From Mycobacterium dioxanotrophicus (lineage in GTDB: Bacteria > Actinomycetota > Actinomycetes > Mycobacteriales > Mycobacteriaceae), in the NCBI RefSeq assembly GCF_002157835.1, contig NZ_CP020809.1:4154001-4218000 (forward strand): a stretch of 64,000 nucleotides of DNA. The letters are read 5' to 3'. The position numbers were made by a program, and so were the translations under genes. Within the stretch, counting starts at the first letter, position 1, and the number at the start of each line of letters is the position of its first letter. A model generated the notes under the pieces. The model worked only from the letters and a program-made list of their open reading frames with translations. It searched no databases and was not told where the DNA came from. Positions 42,686-50,859 of this stretch are shown piece by piece.

Positions 42686-42997
42686 CTAGTCAGTCAAGAT
42701 TCCGTCCTCGACCAACCACTGAACCAGGCGCGCTGCAACTGTGGGCGTGTGCGGCCACCCCAATGCGCGCAGATCGTCACTGGGACCAGGAATGCGACGT
42801 TCGATCGCCGGCTCCAGCACCGCGATGCACCACATAACCGGATCGGGTACCCACTGCGCGGGACCGAGACCACCCATGAGCGCGGCGGCGAACTGCCGTG
42901 CCACGCAGGCGCGGTCGGGCCAGCCGAGATCATCGGCGGTGCGGCCGGCCAGGAATAGCGCCGCTTCGGCTGCGACTCGCGATGCGCTCTCAGACAT
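42686..42997 (-). CDS. Hypothetical protein
   Basis: 103 aa, ATG with AAGGAG upstream. Helical, Trp-rich, cytoplasmic (ALFLAGRTADDLGWPDRACVARQFAAAL). It lies directly upstream of the rIIA-like operon on the same strand. No family recognised. Confidence 0.5.
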   Translation of the reverse strand: MSESASRVAAEAALFLAGRTADDLGWPDRACVARQFAAALMGGLGPAQWVPDPVMWCIAVLEPAIERRIPGPSDDLRALGWPHTPTVAARLVQWLVEDGILTD

Positions 42998-43128
42998 GGG
43001 TTCTCCTTGCATTTCAGGCGGACATCGTGAGCAGGAAACCATTTCCCGGCCGCTCGACCTAGCCGCATGCACCGACACACCGGGCCACGGCCCGCCGCCG
43101 CTCACCGGCTGCGACTCGCCCGAAGGAA

Positions 43129-43139
43129 AGGACGTGACA
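43129..43139 (+). repeat. Intergenic motif AGGACGTGACA, copy 7
   Basis: Exact 11-mer pointing right, about 100 bp upstream of the start of the two-gene unit at 43238-43668. Confidence 0.6.
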
Positions 43140-43237
43140 GCCACCGGCCCAGGCTCGTCGCGCCGCGTGCGCCTGCCCATGAAGTCACTTGACACTGTGA
43201 CGACGCACCTCGCCCCCCTACGAAAGGAACCGCCCCC

Positions 43238-43468
43238 GTGCAGATCACCGTGAAATTCACCGACGTCTATGACGGCCAGGAGTATCCACGCACAGAGACC
43301 TTCGACGTGCCGGCTCCGACCGGCGACCTCGACGAGTGGGCCGATGAACATCTGCGCCCACGCACTGGCAGCAATGCCGCTGCCGACGAGTCCGGCTACT
43401 TCGCCGAGATCGCCACCTGCTCCGCCGATCCGGGGCTGGTCGGCCGCGAATTTAGCTGGGACGTCTGA
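43238..43468 (+). CDS. Small hypothetical protein
   Basis: 76 aa, GTG start after GAAAGGAACC. Acidic, beta-rich (MQITVKFTDVYDGQEYPRTETFDV). The stop overlaps the next start (TGATG). Confidence 0.52.
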   Translation: MQITVKFTDVYDGQEYPRTETFDVPAPTGDLDEWADEHLRPRTGSNAAADESGYFAEIATCSADPGLVGREFSWDV

Positions 43469-43668
43469 TGGCCTGGGAACTGACCACCGCCGACCCAAGT
43501 GCGGGCGGGCCTGTAGTCACGCGCCACGCCACCTACGACGAGGTGATCGACCACATTCGCGCCACCTACGATCCCGGCGGCTATTACGCCGACGAGGGCA
43601 GCGGGAGTCTGCAGAACTACCTCCACGGCGAGGGATACGAGTTCGACTACCGCGAACTCGACAACTGA
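43468..43668 (+). CDS. Small acidic hypothetical protein
   Basis: 66 aa, tyrosine- and glutamate-rich C-terminus (YLHGEGYEFDYRELDN). Directly coupled to the preceding gene. Unknown. Confidence 0.52.
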   Translation: MAWELTTADPSAGGPVVTRHATYDEVIDHIRATYDPGGYYADEGSGSLQNYLHGEGYEFDYRELDN

Positions 43669-43699
43669 AAAGACCGCAGGATGCAGTGGATGTTCAGGA

Positions 43700-43724
43700 C
43701 GCACCTGTCGTCAGTTCAGGTGCG
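43700..43724 (+). terminator. Hairpin after the 43-kb small-gene pair
   Basis: 8-bp stem CGCACCTG/CAGGTGCG with a 9-nt loop, 31 bp beyond the stop codon. Confidence 0.55.
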
Positions 43725-43880
43725 CCCGTGAGGCTTTAGCACGGCGACTTTCGCGTGGACCAGAGCACACGCCGGTGCTCACGGGTGCATAACAACGCCT
43801 GAACGCGGCTCTGAACAGGACCCGGTGTGGCGGCCAGCGCGGCGGGAACGGCGTGATGCGGAGAAGCCCCTTCGGTGATA

Positions 43881-43897
43881 TTCTCTATTTTAGAGAT
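43881..43897 (+). promoter_or_regulatory. 17-bp palindromic operator, 44-kb copy
   Basis: TTCTCTATTTTAGAGAT, in the 293-bp spacer (43725-44017) before a run of small genes; the first start lies 120 bp downstream. Confidence 0.72.
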
Positions 43898-44017
43898 TTA
43901 CGAAGAGCGGTCACCAACCCTGTCGCGAGACCCACAGAACCCCGAACCGCCTCCACAGTTGCCACGGTCGATCACCGCTCCAACGCCGTCAACCAGAACA
44001 GACAAGGAATGTCACCT

Positions 44018-44266
44018 GTGTCCGCATCAACGCTAAAGCCCGCACTCCCCGACTGGGCACAAGTTCTCCCACAGCATCTGGCCCCCGGGACTCTGGAGGG
44101 CCGAAGTGTGATCTTCTACCGCCACATTGACGGGGTGTTCTGGGACTCCGCGTGCCGGATGTGCCGGGGGCGCACCGCTGTCAACGAGCTCATGCCCAAT
44201 CACCGCCCCTCTCCAGCATGTCGCTCCGGCGGCCACCACCACTGCACCTGCGACGCCTGCTTCTGA
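44018..44266 (+). CDS. Cysteine/histidine-rich small protein
   Basis: 82 aa from a GTG at 44018, favoured over the ATG at 44009 because AAGGA then has normal spacing. CRMCRG and a terminal CRSGGHHHCTCDACF block carry enough Cys/His for one or two zinc sites. First gene after a 17-bp operator. Confidence 0.55.
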   Translation: MSASTLKPALPDWAQVLPQHLAPGTLEGRSVIFYRHIDGVFWDSACRMCRGRTAVNELMPNHRPSPACRSGGHHHCTCDACF

Positions 44267-44283
44267 AAGGGAAGGGATGAACG

Positions 44284-44472
44284 ATGCGCGTATTCGGACG
44301 GGATCTGCAAGAGGGCGACGTGGTTGTTCTCAGCGGCGTGAACTGTCGCATCCAGTCCATCCTCGGCGGCGATTCGTACCGGGATCTGTTCACTGACAAG
44401 GGCTACCACCTCGTCAAACCCGGTTTCACCTACACGGTGTTGGAGCGCGGCGGCGTCGCAACCAAGGTCTGA
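44284..44472 (+). CDS. Small hypothetical protein
   Basis: 62 aa, ATG preceded by GGGAAGGGATGAACG. MRVFGRDLQEGDVVVLSGVNCRIQSI looks like a small beta-barrel of the KOW/SH3 type. Same operon as the Cys/His-rich gene. Confidence 0.5.
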   Translation: MRVFGRDLQEGDVVVLSGVNCRIQSILGGDSYRDLFTDKGYHLVKPGFTYTVLERGGVATKV

Positions 44473-44571
44473 GAATTCCGCGCCCAAACTTTCCCGGGGC
44501 CGGGTCCGCGGCACTGTCGTCCTGCGCCGTTATATTGCGACTCACACGTTGCATGCAGGTCGGAGGGAAAG

Positions 44572-45561
44572 ATGGCTGGACGTTCGCACCGGTGGGATGC
44601 ATTCAGCATGCCGTGGATCGCCGAGGCACTCGCAGATTCCGAACGCCGCTACCAGGCCTCGATCGACGAGATCGACACCGTCCCAGACGAGATGAAGAAC
44701 CACCCCACCCGGCCGTACATGAAGATGTTCGCCGACAACATCGCTGACGCCGAGCTGTACTGGATGAGCCGCACAGCGGCATCCGTTGCAGCTGACCTCG
44801 CCAGCCGCGATATGCCGGAGACCACTTTCCAAGAGCTGATCACCACGTCAGATCTGGCACCAGTCGGGCTGATGCTGTGGCCGAAACCGCTGGCAACATT
44901 CAGTTGGCGAAGCATTGACATGAAGGACGCGGGCCAATCAACGGTTCCGGTCACCTGGGACGGTATCGCGTGGATCTACGACCAGACCCACATCACCAGC
45001 TACCTGCTCTCCCAGATGCGCGATCCACGCAAGCACGGACAGCTCAGCGACATGCGCCCCAGAACATCACCAGGAAAAGTCCTCCGCTTCGACCAGCACG
45101 AGCTAGCCACAGTGGTCGACCGCGGTTCCGGCGTCCTCGACCTCGTAAGCCCGCTCGACGACCCCGAACTGAATCAGTCCGGACCACCCACACTGACCGC
45201 CACAGTGCTCTCACTGCTGGCACTGATCGGTCAGCAGCGCGTTGTCAGCCAGAAACGGGTCAACACTGGCCCGGCCAAGAAATCGGCCCGCACCGCGCGC
45301 AACGACGTCACGATGCTCGACATTCTGCGCCCACCCGGGGTCAGCGGCGTCAACGGCAACCCAGACAACGACGATCGCGCCTACCGTCGGTGGTTCGTAC
45401 GTGGCCACTACAAACACCAACCACACGGCCCACAAAACAGCCTGCGCAAACTGATCTACGTCTCCCTGCACACCGCCGGCCATCCCGACGCACCCGACCC
45501 GACCGGCCCACCGCCGCCACGTGTCTCAGGCGTGTACGGAAAGAAGTTCAAGCGCCGGTAG
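44572..45561 (+). CDS. Plasmid/phage protein of unknown function
   Basis: 329 aa, ATG with GGAGGGAAAG upstream. N-terminal two-thirds helical/mixed; a conserved-looking C-terminal block YRRWFVRGHYKHQPHGPQNSLRKLIYVSLHTAGHPDAP resembles a motif seen repeatedly in actinobacterial phage and plasmid proteins whose function is unknown. Ends with a basic tail (KKFKRR). Convergent with the multi-HTH gene. Confidence 0.6.
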   Translation: MAGRSHRWDAFSMPWIAEALADSERRYQASIDEIDTVPDEMKNHPTRPYMKMFADNIADAELYWMSRTAASVAADLASRDMPETTFQELITTSDLAPVGLMLWPKPLATFSWRSIDMKDAGQSTVPVTWDGIAWIYDQTHITSYLLSQMRDPRKHGQLSDMRPRTSPGKVLRFDQHELATVVDRGSGVLDLVSPLDDPELNQSGPPTLTATVLSLLALIGQQRVVSQKRVNTGPAKKSARTARNDVTMLDILRPPGVSGVNGNPDNDDRAYRRWFVRGHYKHQPHGPQNSLRKLIYVSLHTAGHPDAPDPTGPPPPRVSGVYGKKFKRR

Positions 45562-45586
45562 CACTCCGGCTACAGTTTCACCCCGA

Positions 45587-47788
45587 TCAGCCCGCGCGGC
45601 CGTACTCGTCGACACGGTTCCCCTGCTGGTCGACGAGCTGGTATTCCTGCCACGGTTCCAGCTCTGGGGCGCGGCCGCCACGCAAATGCTCGACAGTGAC
45701 CGGGATCGGTGTCCGCGGCAGGTCACCGCGGCACTGTCGCAGCCGGATCGCGGTACGAACGCTCTTGTCCGACACCAGGAACCCGCCATGGTTGACGGGG
45801 AAGTCGCGCTGTATCCATGCCCCGCCCTCGATGCGGCACCAACGCTGCTTGGCCGCTTCGATCGCCAACAACGCTCCGCGTTCGATCATGCGCAGCACGG
45901 TTCGTTCACTGACGCCGAGGTGGTTGGCCGTGTCATTGACAGTCTGGTTGTAGCCACCGAACCGCTTATGTTCGATCGTTCGATACGGCCGGGCCGTCTG
46001 CCGGTAGCGCGCCAAACCGGGGCCGTAAACCTCGCTTTCATGCAATCGATGGTTCCCCGACCCGAAGCGCACCGCGTGCAAGGTTCCGATCCTGACCAGA
46101 TAGCGAACCTCAGATGCGGGTCGCTCGACGATCTGGGCGGCCTGGTCAAAGGTGAGGTATTCCGCGGTGACGTTGCGCCGTTGACGCGGATCACCGATCC
46201 TCAGTTTCGGGCACATCCGCGCCACCTTGGCACTGAACACCCCTGCCGCAACCAGGTCGACGGTGCGGATCCGAAGATCGCGGCCGCGGCGCTGGGCCGG
46301 CAGCAGCCCTTCGGCGACAAGCGCCTCGATGACATTCGGTCGGGTGCCGGCGAACGCAGCTGCGCTGGAACGCGTGTGCAGCGCCAATGCGGGGTCGATG
46401 TCGGGTTGGCTCCACTTCAGCCACGCCAGGAAGTTCTCCATGTGCGCCTCGGTCAGATTCGCCCCCCGTTCAGCAGCAGCGCGACGGCGGTCGCGAGCCT
46501 CGGCGGCGCGTGCCGGTTTGGCGGCCTGGGCGGCAACGAGCGCATCCACCTCATGGCGCCGCAACCACAGCTTGGACCCGGAGGTTACTATTTCGAGCTT
46601 GCCAGCAGCGGCACGGCGGCGCAGGGTGCGTACGGTGACACCGATCTTGTCGGCGGCCATCGCGATCGGCACCAGCAGTGGGTCTTTCATCAAACCGCCG
46701 GGCGGAAGGCCCCGAGACTTGCGGACCTTGTCGCTGCGCAGCTGGAGCACAGCGAACAAGTCGTCTTGACAGACCCGCGTCGTCCCAGCGATGGTCCAGG
46801 TGATGGCCCCTCCGCGCTGCAACGCCTTGCGGGTCCCCGAGGCGCTGATCCCCATCATCGAGGCGGCATCGGCCATAGTGAAGCATTGCAGGCCTGACAC
46901 CTGGTCGCGGATCATTTTGTTTTTGCGCCGAAGCAGGCCGGGAGCGACACCATTGGTCCGGCGGCGGTTCTCGGCGATCGCCGCGCGGACTTCGGCATCG
47001 ATGCGATACGCCTCCTCGAAATAGATGCGGCGCAGCGAGGATTTCTCGTAAGGAATCCCCCACACCATCAGGATGTCTTCGGGGATCATCGCCCGTTCAC
47101 GCCGGCCCACGCAGCGCCACAACAGGTGACGGGGCTTCACATCGGGGTTGGCTTTGGCCAACTTGCGCCACCATCGCCACATCGTTTGTGGGTGCACCCG
47201 CAGTGTTCGTGCCACCTGCTCGACTGGCACACCGCGGTCGAGTGCTCCGCGAGGTCGGTCTGTGGCCCACCCGCAACCAAGTTCGGCGGGCAGGCCGGCT
47301 GCCAAGATGTTGCCCATCGCCCACACATAGTCCGACCGGATACGGATCGTTCCGAACATCCGCAGCGCGGGCAGGCCGCCACCCCGGGCCATGCGGCGGA
47401 CCCGAGCCATCCCCAGTCCCAGCTCTGCCGCTGCCTCGGCGAGGGTCAGCATGCGGACCGGCTGGTTGTAACTCGATGGGTAGAAACCCCGGTTGGGGTT
47501 CGGGGCGCCCAGCAATGCGTCGATCTCACCGGCGCGGTCGGCCGGCAGCGGTTCGGCATCGAGGTCGCGTCCGGGGTAGAGAAGTTCGGTGACCAGCTCC
47601 CGGTCGTCGACTGACGGCGGAGCGGGCACCTCGAGCCGCGTCTGCTGCTCTTGTTGGTCCTCGTATACCGCCATCGCAGTCATGGCCTGCAGCATCATCT
47701 GGCGCTCTTCGGCGGTCAGGCCTTCGCACGCGGAACGGAGCCACTCGGGCAGCTCGTCGAAGTCGCACTGGGTGTAATCCGCGGCCAT
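45587..47788 (-). CDS. Multi-helix-turn-helix DNA-binding protein (candidate replication/partition protein)
   Basis: 733 aa from MAADYTQCDF (an upstream in-frame ATG at 47869 gives a basic 27-residue leader; no good ribosome site decides). About seven HTH units, mostly of the MerR/excisionase type, can be read at roughly residues 114-160 (LTLAEAAAELGLGMARVRRM), 190-215 (VEQVARTLRVHPQTMWRW), 303-348 (MADAASMMGISASGTRKAL), 373-418 (IAMAADKIGVTVRTLRRRA), 470-515, 545-590 (TFDQAAQIVERPASEVRYLV) and 615-660 (NDTANHLGVSERTVLRMI). Such a protein would contact many sites at once, as replication initiators or DNA-bridging factors do. No polymerase, helicase or nuclease motif is visible. The putative origin lies just upstream. 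Confidence 0.65.
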   Translation of the reverse strand: MAADYTQCDFDELPEWLRSACEGLTAEERQMMLQAMTAMAVYEDQQEQQTRLEVPAPPSVDDRELVTELLYPGRDLDAEPLPADRAGEIDALLGAPNPNRGFYPSSYNQPVRMLTLAEAAAELGLGMARVRRMARGGGLPALRMFGTIRIRSDYVWAMGNILAAGLPAELGCGWATDRPRGALDRGVPVEQVARTLRVHPQTMWRWWRKLAKANPDVKPRHLLWRCVGRRERAMIPEDILMVWGIPYEKSSLRRIYFEEAYRIDAEVRAAIAENRRRTNGVAPGLLRRKNKMIRDQVSGLQCFTMADAASMMGISASGTRKALQRGGAITWTIAGTTRVCQDDLFAVLQLRSDKVRKSRGLPPGGLMKDPLLVPIAMAADKIGVTVRTLRRRAAAGKLEIVTSGSKLWLRRHEVDALVAAQAAKPARAAEARDRRRAAAERGANLTEAHMENFLAWLKWSQPDIDPALALHTRSSAAAFAGTRPNVIEALVAEGLLPAQRRGRDLRIRTVDLVAAGVFSAKVARMCPKLRIGDPRQRRNVTAEYLTFDQAAQIVERPASEVRYLVRIGTLHAVRFGSGNHRLHESEVYGPGLARYRQTARPYRTIEHKRFGGYNQTVNDTANHLGVSERTVLRMIERGALLAIEAAKQRWCRIEGGAWIQRDFPVNHGGFLVSDKSVRTAIRLRQCRGDLPRTPIPVTVEHLRGGRAPELEPWQEYQLVDQQGNRVDEYGRAG

Positions 47789-47963
47789 GGCCGCCAACGT
47801 AATGGCCACACGCGGATGCGCTTTCCCACGACGCGGGGCACGCCGAGCGGCCGACGGAGAGCACGACATGCTCGAACAAAATTTCGATACACCGGTCTCG
47901 TGTCCGGTTCCTGGTTTCCGGCTGGATTTGTCGGATGTAAATTGTCCCGGCCGCGCTGAACCT

Positions 47964-48010
47964 CCCCGTGTTTCGATGTAAATTACCCGTTTGACCTGCG
48001 GTAACTGTCA
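47964..48010. repeat. Long inverted repeat, left arm
   Basis: 47 bp. Reverse complement matches 48259-48305 with about six mismatches; the longest exact block is TGACAGTTACCGCAGGTCAA. Confidence 0.78.
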
Positions 48011-48088
48011 CCGATCCGGTCAATTCACCGCTCGGCTGGGTAAACACGCATCTGTCGTGGCAAGTGGGGGTGCCTCCGGCAGCGGATA

Positions 48089-48105
48089 TTCTCTGTTTCA
48101 GAGAG
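48089..48105. promoter_or_regulatory. 17-bp palindromic operator, origin copy (variant)
   Basis: TTCTCTGTTTCAGAGAG: TCTCTG/CAGAGA arms around TTT, a compensated base change at the inner position, which argues for selection on the dyad. Confidence 0.65.
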
Positions 48106-48116
48106 AATGCAGGTAA

Positions 48117-48128
48117 AGATACGTATCT
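48117..48128. repeat. 12-bp palindrome in the origin candidate
   Basis: AGATACGTATCT, perfect, in the AT-rich core. Confidence 0.55.
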
Positions 48129-48258
48129 ATAACAACTAACTAATGAGCTTTCACCTATAGACCCTGTTTCCTCCTGTCACGCCGGGTTTTCAGAGGCACC
48201 CCCCATTCCCACGACAGCTACGCATTGGTGCAGGTGAACCGAAAAGTCACCGATTTAC

Positions 48259-48305
48259 TGACAGTTACCGCAGGTCAAATGGGAAATTTACGGTGAAACT
48301 CGGGG
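48259..48305. repeat. Long inverted repeat, right arm
   Basis: Partner of 47964-48010; see that entry. Confidence 0.78.
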
Positions 48306-48395
48306 AGGTCTAGCTAGCAGCGGCCCGCCGCGAAGACCAACATCGAGCAGACGTTCGGAAGGGGGAACGGGTGTGCTGTCCTGCACTTGCGCCGC

Positions 48396-48560
48396 ATGAA
48401 CGAGCACTGGCGCAACCTTGACGCAGTGGCGGCCCAGAGCCCGGTCTACGCATCCTGGATGGTGGATGGATCAGTAATCGCGCCGGCCCGGAGGGTGGTG
48501 AAACCACCCCGTCCGGTGGTGTGGCCCGCCGGCGCCCGGATCAGGTCAGCTCACGAGTAG
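48396..48560 (+). CDS. Small hypothetical protein
   Basis: 54 aa, ATG start: MNEHWRNLDAVAAQSPVYASWMVDG, then a basic proline-rich tail. Good third-position GC. Overlaps the end of the convergent membrane-protein gene by 15 bp. Support is compositional only. Confidence 0.4.
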   Translation: MNEHWRNLDAVAAQSPVYASWMVDGSVIAPARRVVKPPRPVVWPAGARIRSAHE

Positions 48561-48953
48561 CTGCGCTGAGTCCCATGGTGTGGCTTCGGTGGCCGCCTCG
48601 ACCAGATTGCCGTCGACATCGAAGCCTACGAACAGGGTTCCGATCTTGCCGCTGGAGCTGGCGGTCACCGTCGCCCGCCCGCCCTTGCGAGCGCTGACCA
48701 GCGATGGGGAGCTGTCGTCGAGGATCATGAAATCTGTCCCGGCGAACCGGACCCGCTTGGCCACCAGCGACGCTGGCGCCACGCCTTCACGCTCTTCGTG
48801 CTGTACCTCCGACCAGATCTTTCGGAGACCGACGACGATTGCGGCCGCTCCCCCAAACGCGAGCCAGGCGGGGCCACCTTCGGAAAAGTAGAAGGCCACC
48901 GCGAGCAGACCAACGCTCGTGAAGAGTGCACCGCTGGGGTCGTGCTGTTTCAT
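48546..48953 (-). CDS. Small membrane protein with soluble C-terminal domain
   Basis: 135 aa from the ATG at 48953 (AAAGGAG upstream). Two hydrophobic segments near residues 9-25 and 29-44, then a soluble domain of about 85 residues. Divergent from the protease gene, with a copy of the 11-bp motif on each side of the shared spacer. Confidence 0.58.
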   Translation of the reverse strand: MKQHDPSGALFTSVGLLAVAFYFSEGGPAWLAFGGAAAIVVGLRKIWSEVQHEEREGVAPASLVAKRVRFAGTDFMILDDSSPSLVSARKGGRATVTASSSGKIGTLFVGFDVDGNLVEAATEATPWDSAQLLVS

Positions 48954-49047
48954 GGTCCGCTCCTTTCGTCGTATCCGTTCGGATGTGCAAGTGTTGCCTG
49001 CTGCGAGCAAATCTAACGCGGCAGGCGCCGAACATGCTCACGTTGGC

Positions 49048-49058
49048 TGTCACGTCCT
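49048..49058 (-). repeat. Intergenic motif AGGACGTGACA, copy 8
   Basis: Exact, pointing left toward the small membrane-protein gene about 95 bp away. With copy 9 it forms a divergent pair. Confidence 0.65.
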
Positions 49059-49093
49059 CTGTCTGTCAGGCGCCCATTAGCCGGATTCTCAAA

Positions 49094-49104
49094 AGGACGT
49101 GACA
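49094..49104 (+). repeat. Intergenic motif AGGACGTGACA, copy 9
   Basis: Exact, pointing right toward the protease gene 43 bp away. Confidence 0.65.
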
Positions 49105-49147
49105 ACGCGTGCGCAGGCCAATAGCACACAGGTGCGACAATTGAGCG

Positions 49148-49975
49148 ATGAACAGGCGCACGGCACTGTTGGCGGCTGTGGTGGTTACGGCCGGCGCAGC
49201 GGTGTCGGCATGCTCGTCCAGCGATGCCGCCGAGAGCGCTCCTGCACCTGTTTCACAAGCGGTTCCCACAGCGGAGACTGCGAAGGATCCGGCGGCACTC
49301 GCACAGCAGTGGATTGACGTGGGCGGAACCGCTGTCCCCCAAGCAGATGCGGCCGGCATCCAATATGGTGCGCAGCCTTACCCAGGTATCAACATCGGAC
49401 AAGGTCAGATCGGCACCTCACCAAACAAGTGCACTCTCGGACCACTGGCCCGACGGATCGCCGACGGCGATTACGTTTTCGTGACCGCTGGCCACTGCGA
49501 CGAACACCCTGGGGCGGTGGTCAGCATTTGGTCCGGGCCCAACGGCGAAGGCCCGAAAGTCGTGGGAACGCTCGCCGGAAAGCTCGATAATGACGCGGAT
49601 CAGGATTCAGCACTGCTGGAGACCGTCCTCGCACCCACACCAGACGCGACCAAGATCGCGGGCAAGTTCCCCGTCGCGCGCGTGATGCCTGTGGACGAGG
49701 TGCGGAAGTTGCCGGCCGGCACCCCGGTATGTGTCGACGGTGCGCGCAGCGGGGTCGTGTGTAGACCGCTGATTCGGCCCGACCGGGACACGATCAAGTA
49801 CGAGTTCGTCGGCATCGAAGGAGACAGCGGTGCCCCGGTCTTCCTCGTCGGCACCGACAATCGGGCTGTGCTGATCGGGATCCTCAAAGGCGAAGACGGC
49901 CTGACCGGACTTGGTGAAGCCACATACCTCGCACCGGCGCTCGACCGCCTCGGTGTCGAAATCGTCACCGGCTGA
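49148..49975 (+). CDS. Secreted lipoprotein, trypsin-like serine protease
   Basis: 275 aa. Signal peptide with lipobox VSAC (C22), Ser/Ala/Pro-rich linker, then a chymotrypsin-fold protease: H116 in VTAGHC, D153 in DQDSALL and S227 in GDSGAP. Cysteines 95/117 and 195/205 could form disulphides. Anchored outside the membrane, it could process ESX substrates or surface proteins; it is not a subtilisin-like mycosin, so it is not the ESX core protease. Encoded just upstream of the ESX accessory cluster. Confidence 0.8.
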   Translation: MNRRTALLAAVVVTAGAAVSACSSSDAAESAPAPVSQAVPTAETAKDPAALAQQWIDVGGTAVPQADAAGIQYGAQPYPGINIGQGQIGTSPNKCTLGPLARRIADGDYVFVTAGHCDEHPGAVVSIWSGPNGEGPKVVGTLAGKLDNDADQDSALLETVLAPTPDATKIAGKFPVARVMPVDEVRKLPAGTPVCVDGARSGVVCRPLIRPDRDTIKYEFVGIEGDSGAPVFLVGTDNRAVLIGILKGEDGLTGLGEATYLAPALDRLGVEIVTG

Positions 49976-49999
49976 CACACGGTTACAGCCGCCGGTCGC

Positions 50000-50025
50000 C
50001 TCGGGGCCACAGCTGAAACCCCGAG
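50000..50025. terminator. Bidirectional hairpin
   Basis: 7-bp stem CTCGGGG/CCCCGAG, 12-nt loop, between the convergent protease and antitoxin genes. Confidence 0.6.
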
Positions 50026-50037
50026 CGAGGCAAGCGA

Positions 50038-50349
50038 TCAGATCGCCAGCGGGATGCGGGTCCCGTCGGGGCGCTTGACCACCAGCTCCAACTCACCGCC
50101 GGTAGCCTCGACGTACTTGCGCAAGGTCGACACCTGCGCGGCGGCGATCTGCCCGTGCTCCATCTGGGAGACCCTGTTCTGGCCGACGCCGATGAGCACG
50201 GCGAGGGCCTTCTGCGTGTAGCCGGCGTCCTCACGAAGCTGGCGGAGGCGGTACTCGGCTGCCTCGCGCTCCATCTCGGCGGCGCCGCGGGCGATGCGTT
50301 CGCGACGCTCCACGGGCAGACCGGACAGTAGTTCGTCGAGTGTGCTCAT
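50038..50349 (-). CDS. HigA-type XRE antitoxin
   Basis: 103 aa from the ATG at 50349. XRE/Cro HTH at about residues 36-88 (LREDAGYTQKALAVLIGVGQNRVSQMEHGQIAAAQVSTLRKYVEATGGEL). The ATG overlaps the toxin stop by 4 bp; toxin-first order is the HigBA arrangement. Probably represses its own promoter together with the toxin. Confidence 0.78.
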   Translation of the reverse strand: MSTLDELLSGLPVERRERIARGAAEMEREAAEYRLRQLREDAGYTQKALAVLIGVGQNRVSQMEHGQIAAAQVSTLRKYVEATGGELELVVKRPDGTRIPLAI

Positions 50350-50747
50350 CGTCTCTTCCCCTTCCGCTGCTTCTTCTGTTTCTTCTTCTCGGTAGTCCGT
50401 TCCAGGTGCCGGTCGAATAGATCGTCCGCCGCCGGAACGTTGTCCCGGTACCACTTGTTCCAGTCGCCGGTCTTGTCACCGGCGATCAGTGTGATCGCGT
50501 GCGATTGCAGGTCGAACGCGAACAGGATGCGCAACTGCCGGCTTCCGCCGGGGCTGCGCGGGCGCAACTCTTTCATGTTCTGGTGCCGCGAGTGGTGGAT
50601 GCGGTCCACGAACGGTCGACCCGCGGTGGGGCCGTTGTTGGCCAAGTACTCCAACGCCGACAGGACGCTGTCCTGCGTGGCTTCGTCCAAGCCGATGATC
50701 CAGTCGTGGATCAGTGTCGTGTCCACCTCCCACCGTCGCGTCGGCAC
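50346..50747 (-). CDS. HigB/RelE-superfamily toxin
   Basis: 133 aa, GTG start. ALEYLANNGPTAGRPFVDRIHHSRHQNMKELRPRSPGGSRQLRILFAFD matches the phage-derived Gp49/HigB-like RelE fold, with the usual basic catalytic surface; the long lysine-rich tail (EKKKQKKQRKGKRR) is unusual and may aid ribosome or RNA contact. Predicted mRNA interferase. Confidence 0.78.
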   Translation of the reverse strand: MPTRRWEVDTTLIHDWIIGLDEATQDSVLSALEYLANNGPTAGRPFVDRIHHSRHQNMKELRPRSPGGSRQLRILFAFDLQSHAITLIAGDKTGDWNKWYRDNVPAADDLFDRHLERTTEKKKQKKQRKGKRR

Positions 50748-50859
50748 AGGACCAGAATATCACTCAGAACTGATACTAGCTAGAACTGATGTCTGCCGCC
50801 TCGACCTTCAGCCCGCGCCGCGCTCGTCCCACATCCCTTGACCAGCTCACACTCTCGTT

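Larger units (their letters stand above)
47964..48305. other. Candidate replication origin or centromere
   Basis: Two 47-bp imperfect inverted arms enclose about 250 bp that is AT-richer than its surroundings (for example the tract around 48112-48150). The core holds a variant of the 17-bp operator, the palindrome AGATACGTATCT and no gene. A direct GTAAATT element repeats just outside (47937) and inside the left arm (47978). It is adjacent to the multi-HTH gene. An origin is the favoured reading; a centromere or a large regulatory site is possible. Confidence 0.5.

Noticed and set aside
47964..48305. Inverted repeat read as the ends of a small transposable element
   Set aside because: No transposase or target duplication, a 250-bp gene-free core, and internal regulatory palindromes fit an origin or control site better.
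49148..49975. Interpretation of the protease as MycP (ESX mycosin)
   Set aside because: The catalytic motifs TAGHC and GDSGAP are trypsin-type; mycosins are subtilisin-like with a C-terminal membrane anchor.
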